From JAWKTM01 sp041399085 (lineage in GTDB: Bacteria; Planctomycetota; Planctomycetia; Pirellulales; Pirellulaceae): a stretch of 18,889 nt of DNA. Both the position numbers and the translations under genes were made by a program. A model generated the notes under the pieces. It was not told where the DNA came from, searched no databases, and worked only from the letters and a program-made list of their open reading frames with translations. Position 1 is the first letter of the stretch. Every line of letters starts with the position of its first letter. Of this stretch, positions 1 to 7,055 are shown piece after piece. The stretch lies in assembly GCA_041399085.1 (NCBI GenBank), contig JAWKTM010000099.1, positions 1-18,889 on the forward strand, in the 5' to 3' direction.

Positions 1-38
1 ACCACAAACATCGCGCTCAACAGCAGGCGGCTAGGCAT
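1..38 (-). CDS. Start of a probable secreted or membrane protein (partial, runs off left edge)
   Basis: On the minus strand an ATG at 38-36 opens a frame reading MPSRLLLSAMFVV to the window edge. A basic residue followed by a hydrophobic run is what the start of a signal peptide or membrane anchor looks like. A purine-rich stretch with GAGGGAG lies about 12 bases upstream (roughly 50-56), a little far for a Shine-Dalgarno site. Only 12 full codons are visible, so no family can be given. It would be divergent from the HEAT-repeat gene at 591. This could be chance; sequence to the left would decide. Confidence 0.4.
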   Translation of the reverse strand, partial: MPSRLLLSAMFV

Positions 39-590
39 CGCACGATCCGCTCCCTCGGATTCTGAACATCGGCATCGAAAATCGAGCACGACCGGCGGCG
101 ACTTTCGAACGGCAATACTGATTGTGGTGTCCTTCCTGGACGCGTAGGGCCAGTGGCCAGGTGTCGCGCTTGTTTGAGTGACGCCAAATTTGTTATTCGC
201 GAATCACACTGGGCCAAATTACGAATCGGCACGTCTTGGCCCGACCTGAAACGGACGTGCCTGAGACAATGGGGAAAACCCGCGCGAGACCGGCCAGCCG
301 CACTAGTTGCATAAAGCCGGCCATGGCGCAAATAAGGATCGTGACGCTGGGACACGCCTTCGAGTGGGACGAGTGGGTCGGTTGCACGTGCTGCACGGTT
401 CCCGCGAATCGCCGTTCAAACGAGCGTTGATTCTGGCGATGTCGCGGCGAGGGGAATAGAATCGAACCATGAATTTGCATGGATGCAACGTTTCCCTCGC
501 GGTCCATCGGCCGCCGCCCGCCGACACTTGGCTCGACCAAAGCACGGCGGCGCTATCCAGCGACGCGGCCACAAGCACAAGGCCCCAGGT
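39..590. other. Gene-free stretch, likely divergent intergenic region
   Basis: I see no convincing gene here. The open frames on both strands are Arg/Pro/Ser-rich, have no recognisable domain, and lack a good ribosome binding site. An 8-bp inverted repeat (GGCACGTC at 228-235, GACGTGCC at 254-261, 18-base loop) is the only structure noticed. Its loop is long for a hairpin, and it might equally be a dyad protein-binding site. The region should hold the promoters of the flanking divergent genes, but I cannot pick -35/-10 boxes with confidence. Confidence 0.5.
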
Positions 591-1847
591 ATGTTGTCAC
601 GCTGTAAAACGAAGCTCGCCGTCGCTTGCTTGACGTTGTTGTCGACGCTTGCCGCGGTCACGTTCCCTGCAATGGCCGACGAACAGCCGTCGGATTCCGC
701 GGCGAATGCGTCTGGCCAAGAGTTTGCCGAAGCGTCCCGCGATGGTGTCGCGATGCGTGCCGAACGCTTGATCGACGCGCTTGGCTCGCCCGAATTCACC
801 ACGCGCGAAGCGGCCGCGGCGGAGCTAATGACCATGGGAGCGACTGCCCGCGACGCGCTGGCCGGAGCGTTGCGTCATCGTGATCTGGAAGTCCAGCTAC
901 GGGCCCGCCAAATCTTGGCTCGAATCCGCGACGGAGAATTCCAGCAACGCATCGCGCGGTTCCTGTCCGAAGTTGGCAGCGACACGGAGTACGACTTGCC
1001 GGGCTGGACCTACTATCGCGAGATCGTGGGAGACGAACGTGAGACACGCGAGTTTTTTGCCTCGATGCTCGAAGACGAATCGGATGTGCTGGAAAGCGTC
1101 GAACGGGAATTAGCCACGTTGGGCTCGGTGATTAGCGAGCGTGCCAAGTGGTTTCAAAGCCGCTCGGCCCGCGGAGGTTACCAAGCCGCGGAAGTGAACA
1201 CGTCGAACATGGGCGCACTGTTGCTGGCCGGTTGCCGACTACAGCAGATCGGCGATGACCAATCCTCGCCACAGCCTCAAAACCAACTCGTCAGCAGCCA
1301 ACTGTATTCGCTGCTGAACAATTCAAATGCCCGCGGCGCGGTGCTGGGTGGACGTGGGTCGAAGCAAGTCCAAATGTTGCTGGAGACTTGGATTCGCACG
1401 TCTTCCGGCACCACCACGGCTTATTATGGTTTGAATTTGACGTTGCAATACGGCTTGAAAGAAGTCGGTCGTGAGATCGCTCTCAAATCGTTGGACAACG
1501 GGAGTCTACCATCGTCCATCGCCTCGCACGCGGTCACGGTGCTGGGTCGATTCGGCACGGCGGCCGATATTCCCACGCTGGAAAAGCGTTTCCAAGACGA
1601 AACCGTTTGTCACACGTGGAGCAATCGTCGCATTCAAAAGGAACCCATCCGTATCCAAACGCGCGACGTGGCGTTGGCCATGGCCGTCCATCTCTCGAAG
1701 CAAGACATCAAAGAGTATGGCTACGAGTTTGCCAATCCGAACACCCAAACGGTCTATGATATTTACACCTTAGGGTTTCTGAGCGACAAAAAACGCGAGG
1801 CGGCTTTCGCCATGTGGAAGACTTGGCGAGATAAGCAGGCCAAATAG
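591..1847 (+). CDS. Secreted HEAT-repeat protein
   Basis: A 418-residue protein with a Sec signal peptide: basic MLSRCKTK, a hydrophobic stretch to about residue 24, and a probable cleavage after AMA at 27-29. Residues about 57-115 form two helical HEAT-like units (LIDALGSPEFTTREAAAAEL and LAGALRHRDLEVQLRARQIL), a superhelical scaffold usually used for protein binding. The part after residue 130 (LPGWTYYREIVGDERETREFF) resembles a region I associate with planctomycete HEAT proteins, but its function is unknown to me. A second HEAT-like stretch is likely near residues 295-345. The frame is open from an ATG at 483, but the ATG at 591 puts the signal peptide at the N-terminus and is preferred. 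There is no catalytic motif, so it is probably a periplasmic scaffold. Confidence 0.85.
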   Translation: MLSRCKTKLAVACLTLLSTLAAVTFPAMADEQPSDSAANASGQEFAEASRDGVAMRAERLIDALGSPEFTTREAAAAELMTMGATARDALAGALRHRDLEVQLRARQILARIRDGEFQQRIARFLSEVGSDTEYDLPGWTYYREIVGDERETREFFASMLEDESDVLESVERELATLGSVISERAKWFQSRSARGGYQAAEVNTSNMGALLLAGCRLQQIGDDQSSPQPQNQLVSSQLYSLLNNSNARGAVLGGRGSKQVQMLLETWIRTSSGTTTAYYGLNLTLQYGLKEVGREIALKSLDNGSLPSSIASHAVTVLGRFGTAADIPTLEKRFQDETVCHTWSNRRIQKEPIRIQTRDVALAMAVHLSKQDIKEYGYEFANPNTQTVYDIYTLGFLSDKKREAAFAMWKTWRDKQAK

Positions 1848-1906
1848 CCAATGGATCGGGTGGTGTGATTTAAAACGACAACAGACGAAGTCTTCGGGTC
1901 GCCAAC

Positions 1907-1943
1907 AAAACGGCCCCATCTTTTCTGGGAAGAGATGGGGCCG
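1907..1943 (-). terminator. Intrinsic terminator of the sulfatase gene
   Basis: An 11-bp perfect inverted repeat pairs 1911-1921 (CGGCCCCATCT) with 1933-1943, with an 11-base loop. Read on the minus strand, the stem is followed directly by TTTTGTTGG, a U-tract typical of Rho-independent termination, 35 bases past the sulfatase stop. Read on the plus strand the stem is followed by GGGTTTG, so termination of the convergent HEAT gene would be weaker. Confidence 0.85.
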
Positions 1944-1977
1944 GGGTTTGCGGAACGTATGTGCAACGGGTAGGTTG

Positions 1978-3522
1978 CTACTTCTTTTCGCCGTCGAAGG
2001 GGCGGTTGCCATAGGCGGCGCGGGGCGCTTCCTCGGGGACTTGATACTGCTTTTTCAAGCGTTCCAGTTCGGCTTTCAAATCCTTGACGACGTCCTTGTA
2101 GGCCGGATCGTTATAGAAGCTCTTGGTCTCTTGCGGGTCCTTTTCCAGGTCCAATAACTCCCAGTCGTCGACATCCGGCTTGTAATAGTGGACCAACTTG
2201 TAACGATCCGTGATCACGCCATAGTGCGGACGGACTCGGTGCGGCACTGGATATTCGTAGTAGTGGTAATACAGACTGGTTCGCCAGTCGGCCGGCGTTT
2301 CGCCTTTCAGCAATGGCACGATGCTGCGGCCCTGCATTTCGGCCGGAGCTTCGACGCCTGCCACATCCAGAAACGTGCTGGCGAAGTCGATCAGCGACAC
2401 GATCCGGTTATTCTCGCTTCCGGGCTTCGTCACGCCTGGCCAGCGAACCATCATCGGCGAGCGGAGTGATTCTTCGAATATCCAACGCTTGTCGAACCAG
2501 CCATGCTCGCCCAAGTAGAAGCCTTGGTCGCTGGTATAAATCACAATTGTGTTCTCGGACAAACCTTCTTTGTCCAAGTAATCCAGCAGGCGTCCCACAT
2601 TCTCGTCGACGCCTTTGATACAGCCGAGATAATCGTGCATATAGCGTTGGTATCGCCAACGAACCAGGTCCTCGCCTTTCAAGTTGGCTTCACGATAAGC
2701 CTTGTTGCGAGGCTCATAATAGGCATCCCACACTTTTCGTTGTTCGTCATTCAATTGGCGCGGGGCGACCAGCTTCATGTCGCGATCAGTCATCGTGCGA
2801 TCAATACCCATATCATGATCGCTGACCGCCTTGCTGCGGCCGTCGTAGTCGTCGAACAGCGTGTCGGGTTCGGGATACTTGCGATCGTTGTCCCATCCCA
2901 AATGACGCAGGGCCGGTTCCCATTCGCGGTGCGGCGCCTTGTGCTGGGTCATCAACATGAACGGTTTGCTCTTGTCGCGATTCTCCAGCCAGTCGATGGT
3001 GAGATCGGTGATGATGTCGCTCACATAGCCGGTGTGCTGGACGCGCTGGCCGTTGCGAATCATCGGCGGGTTGTAATAGAAACCTTGCCCCGGCAAAATG
3101 TGCCAGTGATCAAAGCCCACGGGGTCCGACACTAAGTGCCACTTGCCGACGATCGCCGTCGTATATCCGGCGGCTTTTAGCAACTTGGGGAAGGTTGTCT
3201 GGCTGCTGTCGAAACGGCTGTTCGAGTTGTTGTAGAAGCCGTTCATGTGCGAGTACTTGCCGGTCAAAATCGTGGCTCGGCTGGGCCCGCAAATAGAATT
3301 GGTCACCAAGCAGCGATCGAAACGCATTCCCTCCTTGGCGATTCGATCCAAGTTGGGCGTGTCGATCAAGTGCCGCTTTTCGCCGTAGGCGCTGACGGCT
3401 TGGGTCGTATGGTCGTCGGCAAAAATAAACACAATGTTCGGGCGCGACGACTCCGCCGCGCGAGCCGCGCCGCCGGCCAAACACAAGGCGGCCAGCAGTC
3501 CGCACAGAAATCGTTTCATCAC
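1978..3522 (-). CDS. Secreted type I (formylglycine) sulfatase
   Basis: Hydrolyses a sulfate ester, probably on a sulfated polysaccharide, outside the cytoplasm. The 514-residue protein starts with a signal peptide (MMKRFLCGLLAALCLAGGAARA). The mature part opens with the sulfatase fold and metal ligands (RPNIVFIFADDH, D36/D37). The signature C78-G-P-S-R82 contains the Cys converted to formylglycine, followed by GKWHL at 126-130 and a later metal-site motif TSDQGFYLGEHGWFDKRW. The C-terminus (YYHYYEYPVPHRVRPHYG, then DLEKDPQE) resembles N-acetylglucosamine-6-sulfatase-like S1 members; the exact subfamily and substrate are inferred. A strong site GGAGGA at 3531-3536 precedes adjacent GTG (3522) and ATG (3519) codons; either may be the start. 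No sulfatase-maturing enzyme is adjacent. Confidence 0.95.
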   Translation of the reverse strand: MMKRFLCGLLAALCLAGGAARAAESSRPNIVFIFADDHTTQAVSAYGEKRHLIDTPNLDRIAKEGMRFDRCLVTNSICGPSRATILTGKYSHMNGFYNNSNSRFDSSQTTFPKLLKAAGYTTAIVGKWHLVSDPVGFDHWHILPGQGFYYNPPMIRNGQRVQHTGYVSDIITDLTIDWLENRDKSKPFMLMTQHKAPHREWEPALRHLGWDNDRKYPEPDTLFDDYDGRSKAVSDHDMGIDRTMTDRDMKLVAPRQLNDEQRKVWDAYYEPRNKAYREANLKGEDLVRWRYQRYMHDYLGCIKGVDENVGRLLDYLDKEGLSENTIVIYTSDQGFYLGEHGWFDKRWIFEESLRSPMMVRWPGVTKPGSENNRIVSLIDFASTFLDVAGVEAPAEMQGRSIVPLLKGETPADWRTSLYYHYYEYPVPHRVRPHYGVITDRYKLVHYYKPDVDDWELLDLEKDPQETKSFYNDPAYKDVVKDLKAELERLKKQYQVPEEAPRAAYGNRPFDGEKK

Positions 3523-3690
3523 GATGCTTTTCCTCCGGGAAAACGAAACTAACGGGAGAACTTCGGCAAGCCACCCATCATAATCCGGCGGCCGTCCGAT
3601 GCGACCGCTGGCGGCGGAGTTCGGGCGTTAGTGGCGGAGTTCGGCCAATGGGAACAACGCGAGTTCGGCGAATCGCACTCGGGCCAGCGA
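3523..3690. repeat. Intergenic spacer with short direct repeats
   Basis: The 168-base gap between the sulfatase start and the stop of the MoaD-like gene must contain the sulfatase promoter. It also holds GGCGGAGTTCGG twice (3613-3624 and 3633-3644, 20-base period) and a partial third copy GAGTTCGGC at 3661-3669. These may be binding sites or simple slippage; nothing else is evident. Confidence 0.5.
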
Positions 3691-3987
3691 TCAACCGCCA
3701 GCAATCGCGCCGATGATTAGCAGCGGTTCTTGGCCCGAGGCGACGGCTGCGGGCAAGGGGGCATCGAAGTTGGCGAAGGACCAGTCTTCTTGGCAGGCGA
3801 AGAACCGGATCAGCGGGCGTCGCTGGCCGGTTTCTAGATCGCCAATCGTGCCACGCAGAGGCGGATAGCTTTGCTCCAAAGCCTCGACGACTTTGCCGAG
3901 CGTCACGGGAGCGTCGATCGCCAGTTCGACGTCGCCCGTAATTTTTCCCAGCACGCGCAGATGGTAGGGCAACTCGACTCGGATCAT
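3691..3987 (-). CDS. MoaD/ThiS-like beta-grasp protein with C-terminal Gly-Gly
   Basis: A 98-residue protein with the MoaD/ThiS pattern: an N-terminal beta-strand (MIRVELPYHLRVL), a strand-helix unit (VELAIDAPVTLGKVVEALEQSYPPLRG, residues 20-46), and a last strand ending in LLIIGAIAGG. In this family the terminal Gly-Gly is adenylylated by an E1-like enzyme and then carries sulfur as a thiocarboxylate or is conjugated to protein. It is longer than a typical MoaD of about 80 residues because of residues 55-85. Its ATG overlaps the TGA of the upstream beta-propeller gene in an ATGA, so the two are translationally coupled. No MoaE, ThiF/MoeB or JAMM protease lies in the window. The molybdopterin role is therefore unproven, and it may be a dedicated modifier or sulfur carrier. 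Confidence 0.85.
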   Translation of the reverse strand: MIRVELPYHLRVLGKITGDVELAIDAPVTLGKVVEALEQSYPPLRGTIGDLETGQRRPLIRFFACQEDWSFANFDAPLPAAVASGQEPLLIIGAIAGG

Positions 3988-5099
3988 GACAGCGTCTGTA
4001 CTTCCACGGAAACGACCGCCGGCAAATCGCGCACGATGGTGTGCCAATGATCGCCACCGTCGGGCGAAACGTAAACTTGGCCACCCGTGGTGCCGAAGTA
4101 CACGCCGCAGGAATCAAGCGAATCGACTGCCATCGAGTCGCGCAAGATGTTCACGAAACAGTTGCTTTGAGGCAGGCCATCGGTCAGCGGTTCCCACTGG
4201 TTGCCGCCCGTGCGGCTGCGATAGACGCGCAGCTTGCCTTCGGGCGGATAGTGCTCCGAATCGCTCTTGATCGGCACCACATAAATCGTTTCCGGTTCGT
4301 GCGCGTGGACTTGGATGGGAAAGCCGAAATCGGTGGGCAAGTCACCGCTGACTTCGTGCCACGAGTCGCCGGCGTCGTCGCTGCGCATTACGTCCCAATG
4401 CTTTTGCATGAACAGCGTATTGGGGCGGGCCGGATGCATGGCAATGCGATGCACACAGTGCCCGACTTCGGCCGTGGGATCGGGGATGTATTTCGAGAAC
4501 AGTCCGCGATTGATTGGCTTCCACGTATGGCCGCCATCGTCGGTGCGAAAAGCGCCGGCGGCGGAGATGGCGATGTAGATGCGTTGTGGACTCGTCGGAT
4601 CCAACAACACGGTGTGCAGACACATGCCGCCCGCGCCCGGCATCCAATTGGATCCCGAGCCTTGTTGGCGAAGTCCCGGCAGCTCTTGCCACGTTTGTCC
4701 GCCGTCGCGCGAATGAAACAGCCCCGCGTCCTCGACGCCCGCGTAGACCCAATCGGGGTCGGTCAGCGACGGTTCCAAATGCCAGACGCGTTTGAACTCC
4801 CAAGGATGCGGAGTACCGTCGTACCACATGTGCGTGCCGGGATCGCCTTCGTACTCGAACTTGTTGCCGACAGCTTCCCACGTTTGCCCGCCATCGTCGG
4901 AACGTTGGACGACTTGGCCGAACCAACCGCTGGATTGCGACGCATAGATGCGATTCGGATCGGCCGGCGAACCTTGGAGGTGATACACTTCCCAGCCGCC
5001 GAAGTGCGGGCCGCTGACGTCCCACTTTTCGCGTTTGCCGTCCGACGTGAGAATAAACGCCCCTTTGCGGGTTCCAACGAGCACTCGCACACTGCTCAT
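3984..5099 (-). CDS. BNR/Asp-box beta-propeller protein (sialidase/sortilin-like)
   Basis: A 371-residue beta-propeller with repeated Asp-box motifs (S/T-x-D-x-G-x-x-W): SDDGGQTW at 67-74, SRDGGQTW at 130-137, TDDGGHTW at 186-193, SDDAGDSW at 240-247, a degenerate SRTGGNQW at 295-302, and SPDGGDHW at 345-352. Such proteins are often labelled exo-alpha-sialidase, but I see no sialidase FRIP motif or Arg triad, so enzymatic activity is doubtful. There is no signal peptide with this start, so it is predicted cytoplasmic. The start at 5099 is chosen because AAGGAAG lies just upstream (5104-5110); the frame is open to 5183, but the extra residues do not look like a leader. It is coupled by a 4-base overlap to the MoaD/ThiS-like gene, so the products probably act together. 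Confidence 0.9.
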   Translation of the reverse strand: MSSVRVLVGTRKGAFILTSDGKREKWDVSGPHFGGWEVYHLQGSPADPNRIYASQSSGWFGQVVQRSDDGGQTWEAVGNKFEYEGDPGTHMWYDGTPHPWEFKRVWHLEPSLTDPDWVYAGVEDAGLFHSRDGGQTWQELPGLRQQGSGSNWMPGAGGMCLHTVLLDPTSPQRIYIAISAAGAFRTDDGGHTWKPINRGLFSKYIPDPTAEVGHCVHRIAMHPARPNTLFMQKHWDVMRSDDAGDSWHEVSGDLPTDFGFPIQVHAHEPETIYVVPIKSDSEHYPPEGKLRVYRSRTGGNQWEPLTDGLPQSNCFVNILRDSMAVDSLDSCGVYFGTTGGQVYVSPDGGDHWHTIVRDLPAVVSVEVQTLS

Positions 5100-5286
5100 A
5101 AGGCTTCCTTGATCTTGAATGGTTTCGAGAGAACGAGAGAGAAGAAGACTCGCCGACAGGGCTGGGCGAGCGGGTGATCCCACCGCACCGATCAGCGACG
5201 CTTGGTTCCGTTATACCATGCGGAAAGTTTCGCGGTGATATGTCTTTTCGACATCGAGAGCGACGATGGAAAAAGGAAAACTAGCG
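5100..5286. promoter_or_regulatory. Divergent intergenic region between propeller and Rdx-like genes
   Basis: This 187-base gap separates the minus-strand propeller/MoaD-like pair from the plus-strand CxxC protein and hydrolase, so both promoters should lie here. I see ribosome binding sites at each edge (AAGGAAG on the minus strand near 5104-5110; AAGGA at 5273-5277 on the plus strand) but no convincing core promoter boxes. Confidence 0.45.
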
Positions 5287-5583
5287 ATGAAACCGCGCGT
5301 CGAAATCGTGTACTGCAACCAATGTCGTTGGCTGTTGCGGGCGGCGTGGATGGCTCAAGAGTTGTTGGTCACATTCGCGGACGAGTTGGGCGAAGTCGCG
5401 TTGATTCCTGGGTCGGGCGGCGCGTTTGTAATTCGCGTGGACGGAGTTCAAATCTGGTCGCGGGTCGACGACGGTGGCTTTCCCGACATCAAAGAGCTGA
5501 AGCAACGGGTGCGTGATCGCATCGCTCCGGATCGATCGCTCGGGCATAGCGACCGGCCGGTGGATTCTCCGGCGGGACCGTAA
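5287..5583 (+). CDS. Rdx / SelT-SelW-SelH family CxxC protein
   Basis: A 98-residue thioredoxin-like protein. VEIVYCNQCRW places a CxxC redox pair at C10 and C13 after the first beta-strand, as in the Rdx family of SelW-like proteins, where the second residue of some members is selenocysteine. GSGGAFVIRVDGVQIWSR then DGGFPDIKELKQRVRDRI match the family's strand and C-terminal helix (the 'G-F-P' step). The reaction is not established; a thiol-disulfide or peroxide-related role is inferred. The ATG at 5287 is preferred because AAGGA sits 9 bases upstream; an in-frame ATG at 5266 would add 7 residues. About the last 20 residues (SLGHSDRPVDSPAGP) look disordered. The next gene starts 69 bases downstream on the same strand. 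Confidence 0.88.
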   Translation: MKPRVEIVYCNQCRWLLRAAWMAQELLVTFADELGEVALIPGSGGAFVIRVDGVQIWSRVDDGGFPDIKELKQRVRDRIAPDRSLGHSDRPVDSPAGP

Positions 5584-5652
5584 ACGGCCGGTTATACTCG
5601 ATCCGTCATTATCGACGTGGAACTTCGCTTCTCGCTGACTGAGGAAACTGTG

Positions 5653-6810
5653 ATGTCGAAGCTCGAATCCAGAGGGCGATCGCTCTCGCGACGACAATTC
5701 TGTGTGGCGACATTGGCGGCGGGAGTTGTCGTGGCACAAGGTCGTGGCGAACAGCCCGGCAGTGTTACGGGCGAAGCGGATCGAGCGAAGGGCGTGAGCT
5801 GGCTGAGCGAAGTGCAGACGCCGCCGATGGACTTGGCCGCGGATTCACGGAAGCTGGCTCCGTTGTTGGTGGATGCCGATGGCAGGCCGATCGAAACCGT
5901 GGCGGCGTGGGAGCGTCGGCGGCGTGAGTTGCTCGACGCTTGGCGGAAGTTTCTCGGCCCCGCGCCGGCCGAGAGGACTCCGTTGCCGAAGATCGAAGTG
6001 TTGACCGAAGACCGCGAGTCGGGCGTCTTGCGGCAACTGATTCGTTATGAAGCGGAGCCGGGCGAGGCGGTCGAAGCGTATTTGCTGCGTCCGCTTGAGC
6101 CGCTCGTACCGGGCGAGGCGAAGCGACCGGGATTGGTCGTGTTGCATTCGACCGTGAATCATTCGATCCGGCAACCGGCTGGGGTCGAAGGCGTGCCGGA
6201 GAAAGCGTTTGGGTTGCGATGGGCGAAGCGTGGCTTTGTGGCGATCTGCCCGCGAAATTATCTTTGGCCGGACAACCATAAGATCGCCGCGCAACAGGAG
6301 GCCGAGCGATACTTGCGTCGCCATCCCAGTTCGACGGGCATGATGCGGATGCTGCACGACGCGCTGTTGGCCACGGACATCCTCGTTTCCCAGTCGGATG
6401 TGGATGCCGCGCGAATTGGGTCGATTGGCCATTCGCTGGGTGCGAAGGAGGTGCTGTATCACGCGGCGTTCGACGACCGGGTTCGCGTGGCGGTCAGCAG
6501 CGAAGGGGGCATCGGGCCGACGTTCTCCAATTGGGACGCGCCATGGTATTTGGGACCCAAGATCAAACAGCCCGAGTTTCGATTGGATCATCACGAGCTG
6601 TTAGCCGCGACGGCTCCGCGAGCGTTCTTGTTGCTCGGGGGCGATTCGGCCGACGGCGATATTAGTTGGCCGTATATCGAAGCGGCTTTGCCCGTCTACC
6701 GGTTGTACGGTTCGCCGGCTCGGGTTGGACTGTTCAATCACAAGCAAGGCCACGCGGTTCCGCCCGTCGCCGAGCAGCGAATCGACGAGTGGATCGCGGC
6801 TTATTTGTAG
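5653..6810 (+). CDS. Tat-exported alpha/beta hydrolase (dienelactone hydrolase/acetyl xylan esterase-like)
   Basis: A 385-residue protein with a twin-arginine leader (SLSRRQF, arginines 13-14, then the hydrophobic CVATLAAGVVVA), so it is exported folded. The nucleophile elbow GHSLG places the catalytic Ser at about residue 261. The acid is probably an Asp in LLLGGDSADGD (about 331-336), and the His lies in KQGHAVPP (about 367). This order is the standard Ser-Asp-His layout of alpha/beta hydrolases. Planctomycete relatives are commonly annotated as acetyl xylan esterase or dienelactone hydrolase; the substrate is not identifiable, though polysaccharide de-esterification would suit a sulfatase-bearing neighbourhood. 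The start at 5653 is supported by GAGGA at 5641-5645, 7 bases upstream; an ATG at 5617 would bury the Tat motif behind 12 extra residues. Confidence 0.92.
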   Translation: MSKLESRGRSLSRRQFCVATLAAGVVVAQGRGEQPGSVTGEADRAKGVSWLSEVQTPPMDLAADSRKLAPLLVDADGRPIETVAAWERRRRELLDAWRKFLGPAPAERTPLPKIEVLTEDRESGVLRQLIRYEAEPGEAVEAYLLRPLEPLVPGEAKRPGLVVLHSTVNHSIRQPAGVEGVPEKAFGLRWAKRGFVAICPRNYLWPDNHKIAAQQEAERYLRRHPSSTGMMRMLHDALLATDILVSQSDVDAARIGSIGHSLGAKEVLYHAAFDDRVRVAVSSEGGIGPTFSNWDAPWYLGPKIKQPEFRLDHHELLAATAPRAFLLLGGDSADGDISWPYIEAALPVYRLYGSPARVGLFNHKQGHAVPPVAEQRIDEWIAAYL

Positions 6811-6861
6811 AGGTGTTCGTGTAAAGGTGTTCTTGTAGAGGTGGAACTGTAAGAATGTGTC
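6806..6861 (+). repeat. Four-copy 14-bp degenerate tandem repeat overlapping the hydrolase stop
   Basis: Four consecutive 14-base units: TGTAGAGGTGTTCG (6806-6819), TGTAAAGGTGTTCT (6820-6833), TGTAGAGGTGGAAC (6834-6847) and TGTAAGAATGTGTC (6848-6861). The first contains the TAG stop codon of the hydrolase. The graded decay away from the gene suggests past duplication or slippage at the 3' end. Confidence 0.75.
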
Positions 6862-6872
6862 CGTGGATATGA

Positions 6873-6932
6873 GAAAGCGGGGACAAGGCCCCGCGCTCCA
6901 AATTTGGAGTGCGGCGATTCATCGCCGCTTTC
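6873..6932. repeat. Head-to-head pair of REP-like palindromic elements
   Basis: Two related units of about 30 bases face each other around a centre at 6902/6903 (CGCTCCAAA | TTTGGAGTG). The right unit (6903-6932) is the exact reverse complement of 13191-13220. The left unit (6873-6902) has the same ends (GAAAGCGG...CTCCAAA) with a changed middle. Each unit also contains its own dyad (GCGGCGAT/ATCGCCGC in the right unit, GCGGGG/CCCCGC in the left). Intergenic, dispersed, short and palindromic makes this REP-like. Confidence 0.75.
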
Positions 6933-6975
6933 TGGCGTTGGCTCGGACGTCGCGGCGAAGCGAGCAAGAAACGCG

Positions 6976-7003
6976 AAAGGCCGTCCCGCGAAGGACGGCC
7001 TTT
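6976..7003. terminator. Strong bidirectional intrinsic terminator
   Basis: A perfect 11-bp stem pairs AAAGGCCGTCC (6976-6986) with GGACGGCCTTT (6993-7003) around the loop CGCGAA. On the plus strand it continues TTTGTTTG, ending the hydrolase unit. On the minus strand the A-rich left arm gives TTT followed by CGCGTTTCTT, ending the CARDB gene that stops at 7056. Confidence 0.9.
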
Positions 7004-7055
7004 GTTTGTAGTCGACTTGGCGTTTATACCGATCGTGATTCTTCGTCGACGATTC

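Noticed and set aside
193..540. 115-residue minus-strand frame in the left gap
   Set aside because: No domain, no leader, composition like random GC-rich DNA, and overlapped by other equally poor frames.
2503..3135. 210-residue plus-strand frame, hydrophobic in parts
   Set aside because: Antisense to the sulfatase; the hydrophobicity mirrors the opposite codons and there is no ribosome binding site.
4041..5177. 378-residue plus-strand open frame
   Set aside because: Antisense to the Asp-box propeller, whose repeats, start site and coupling are clear.
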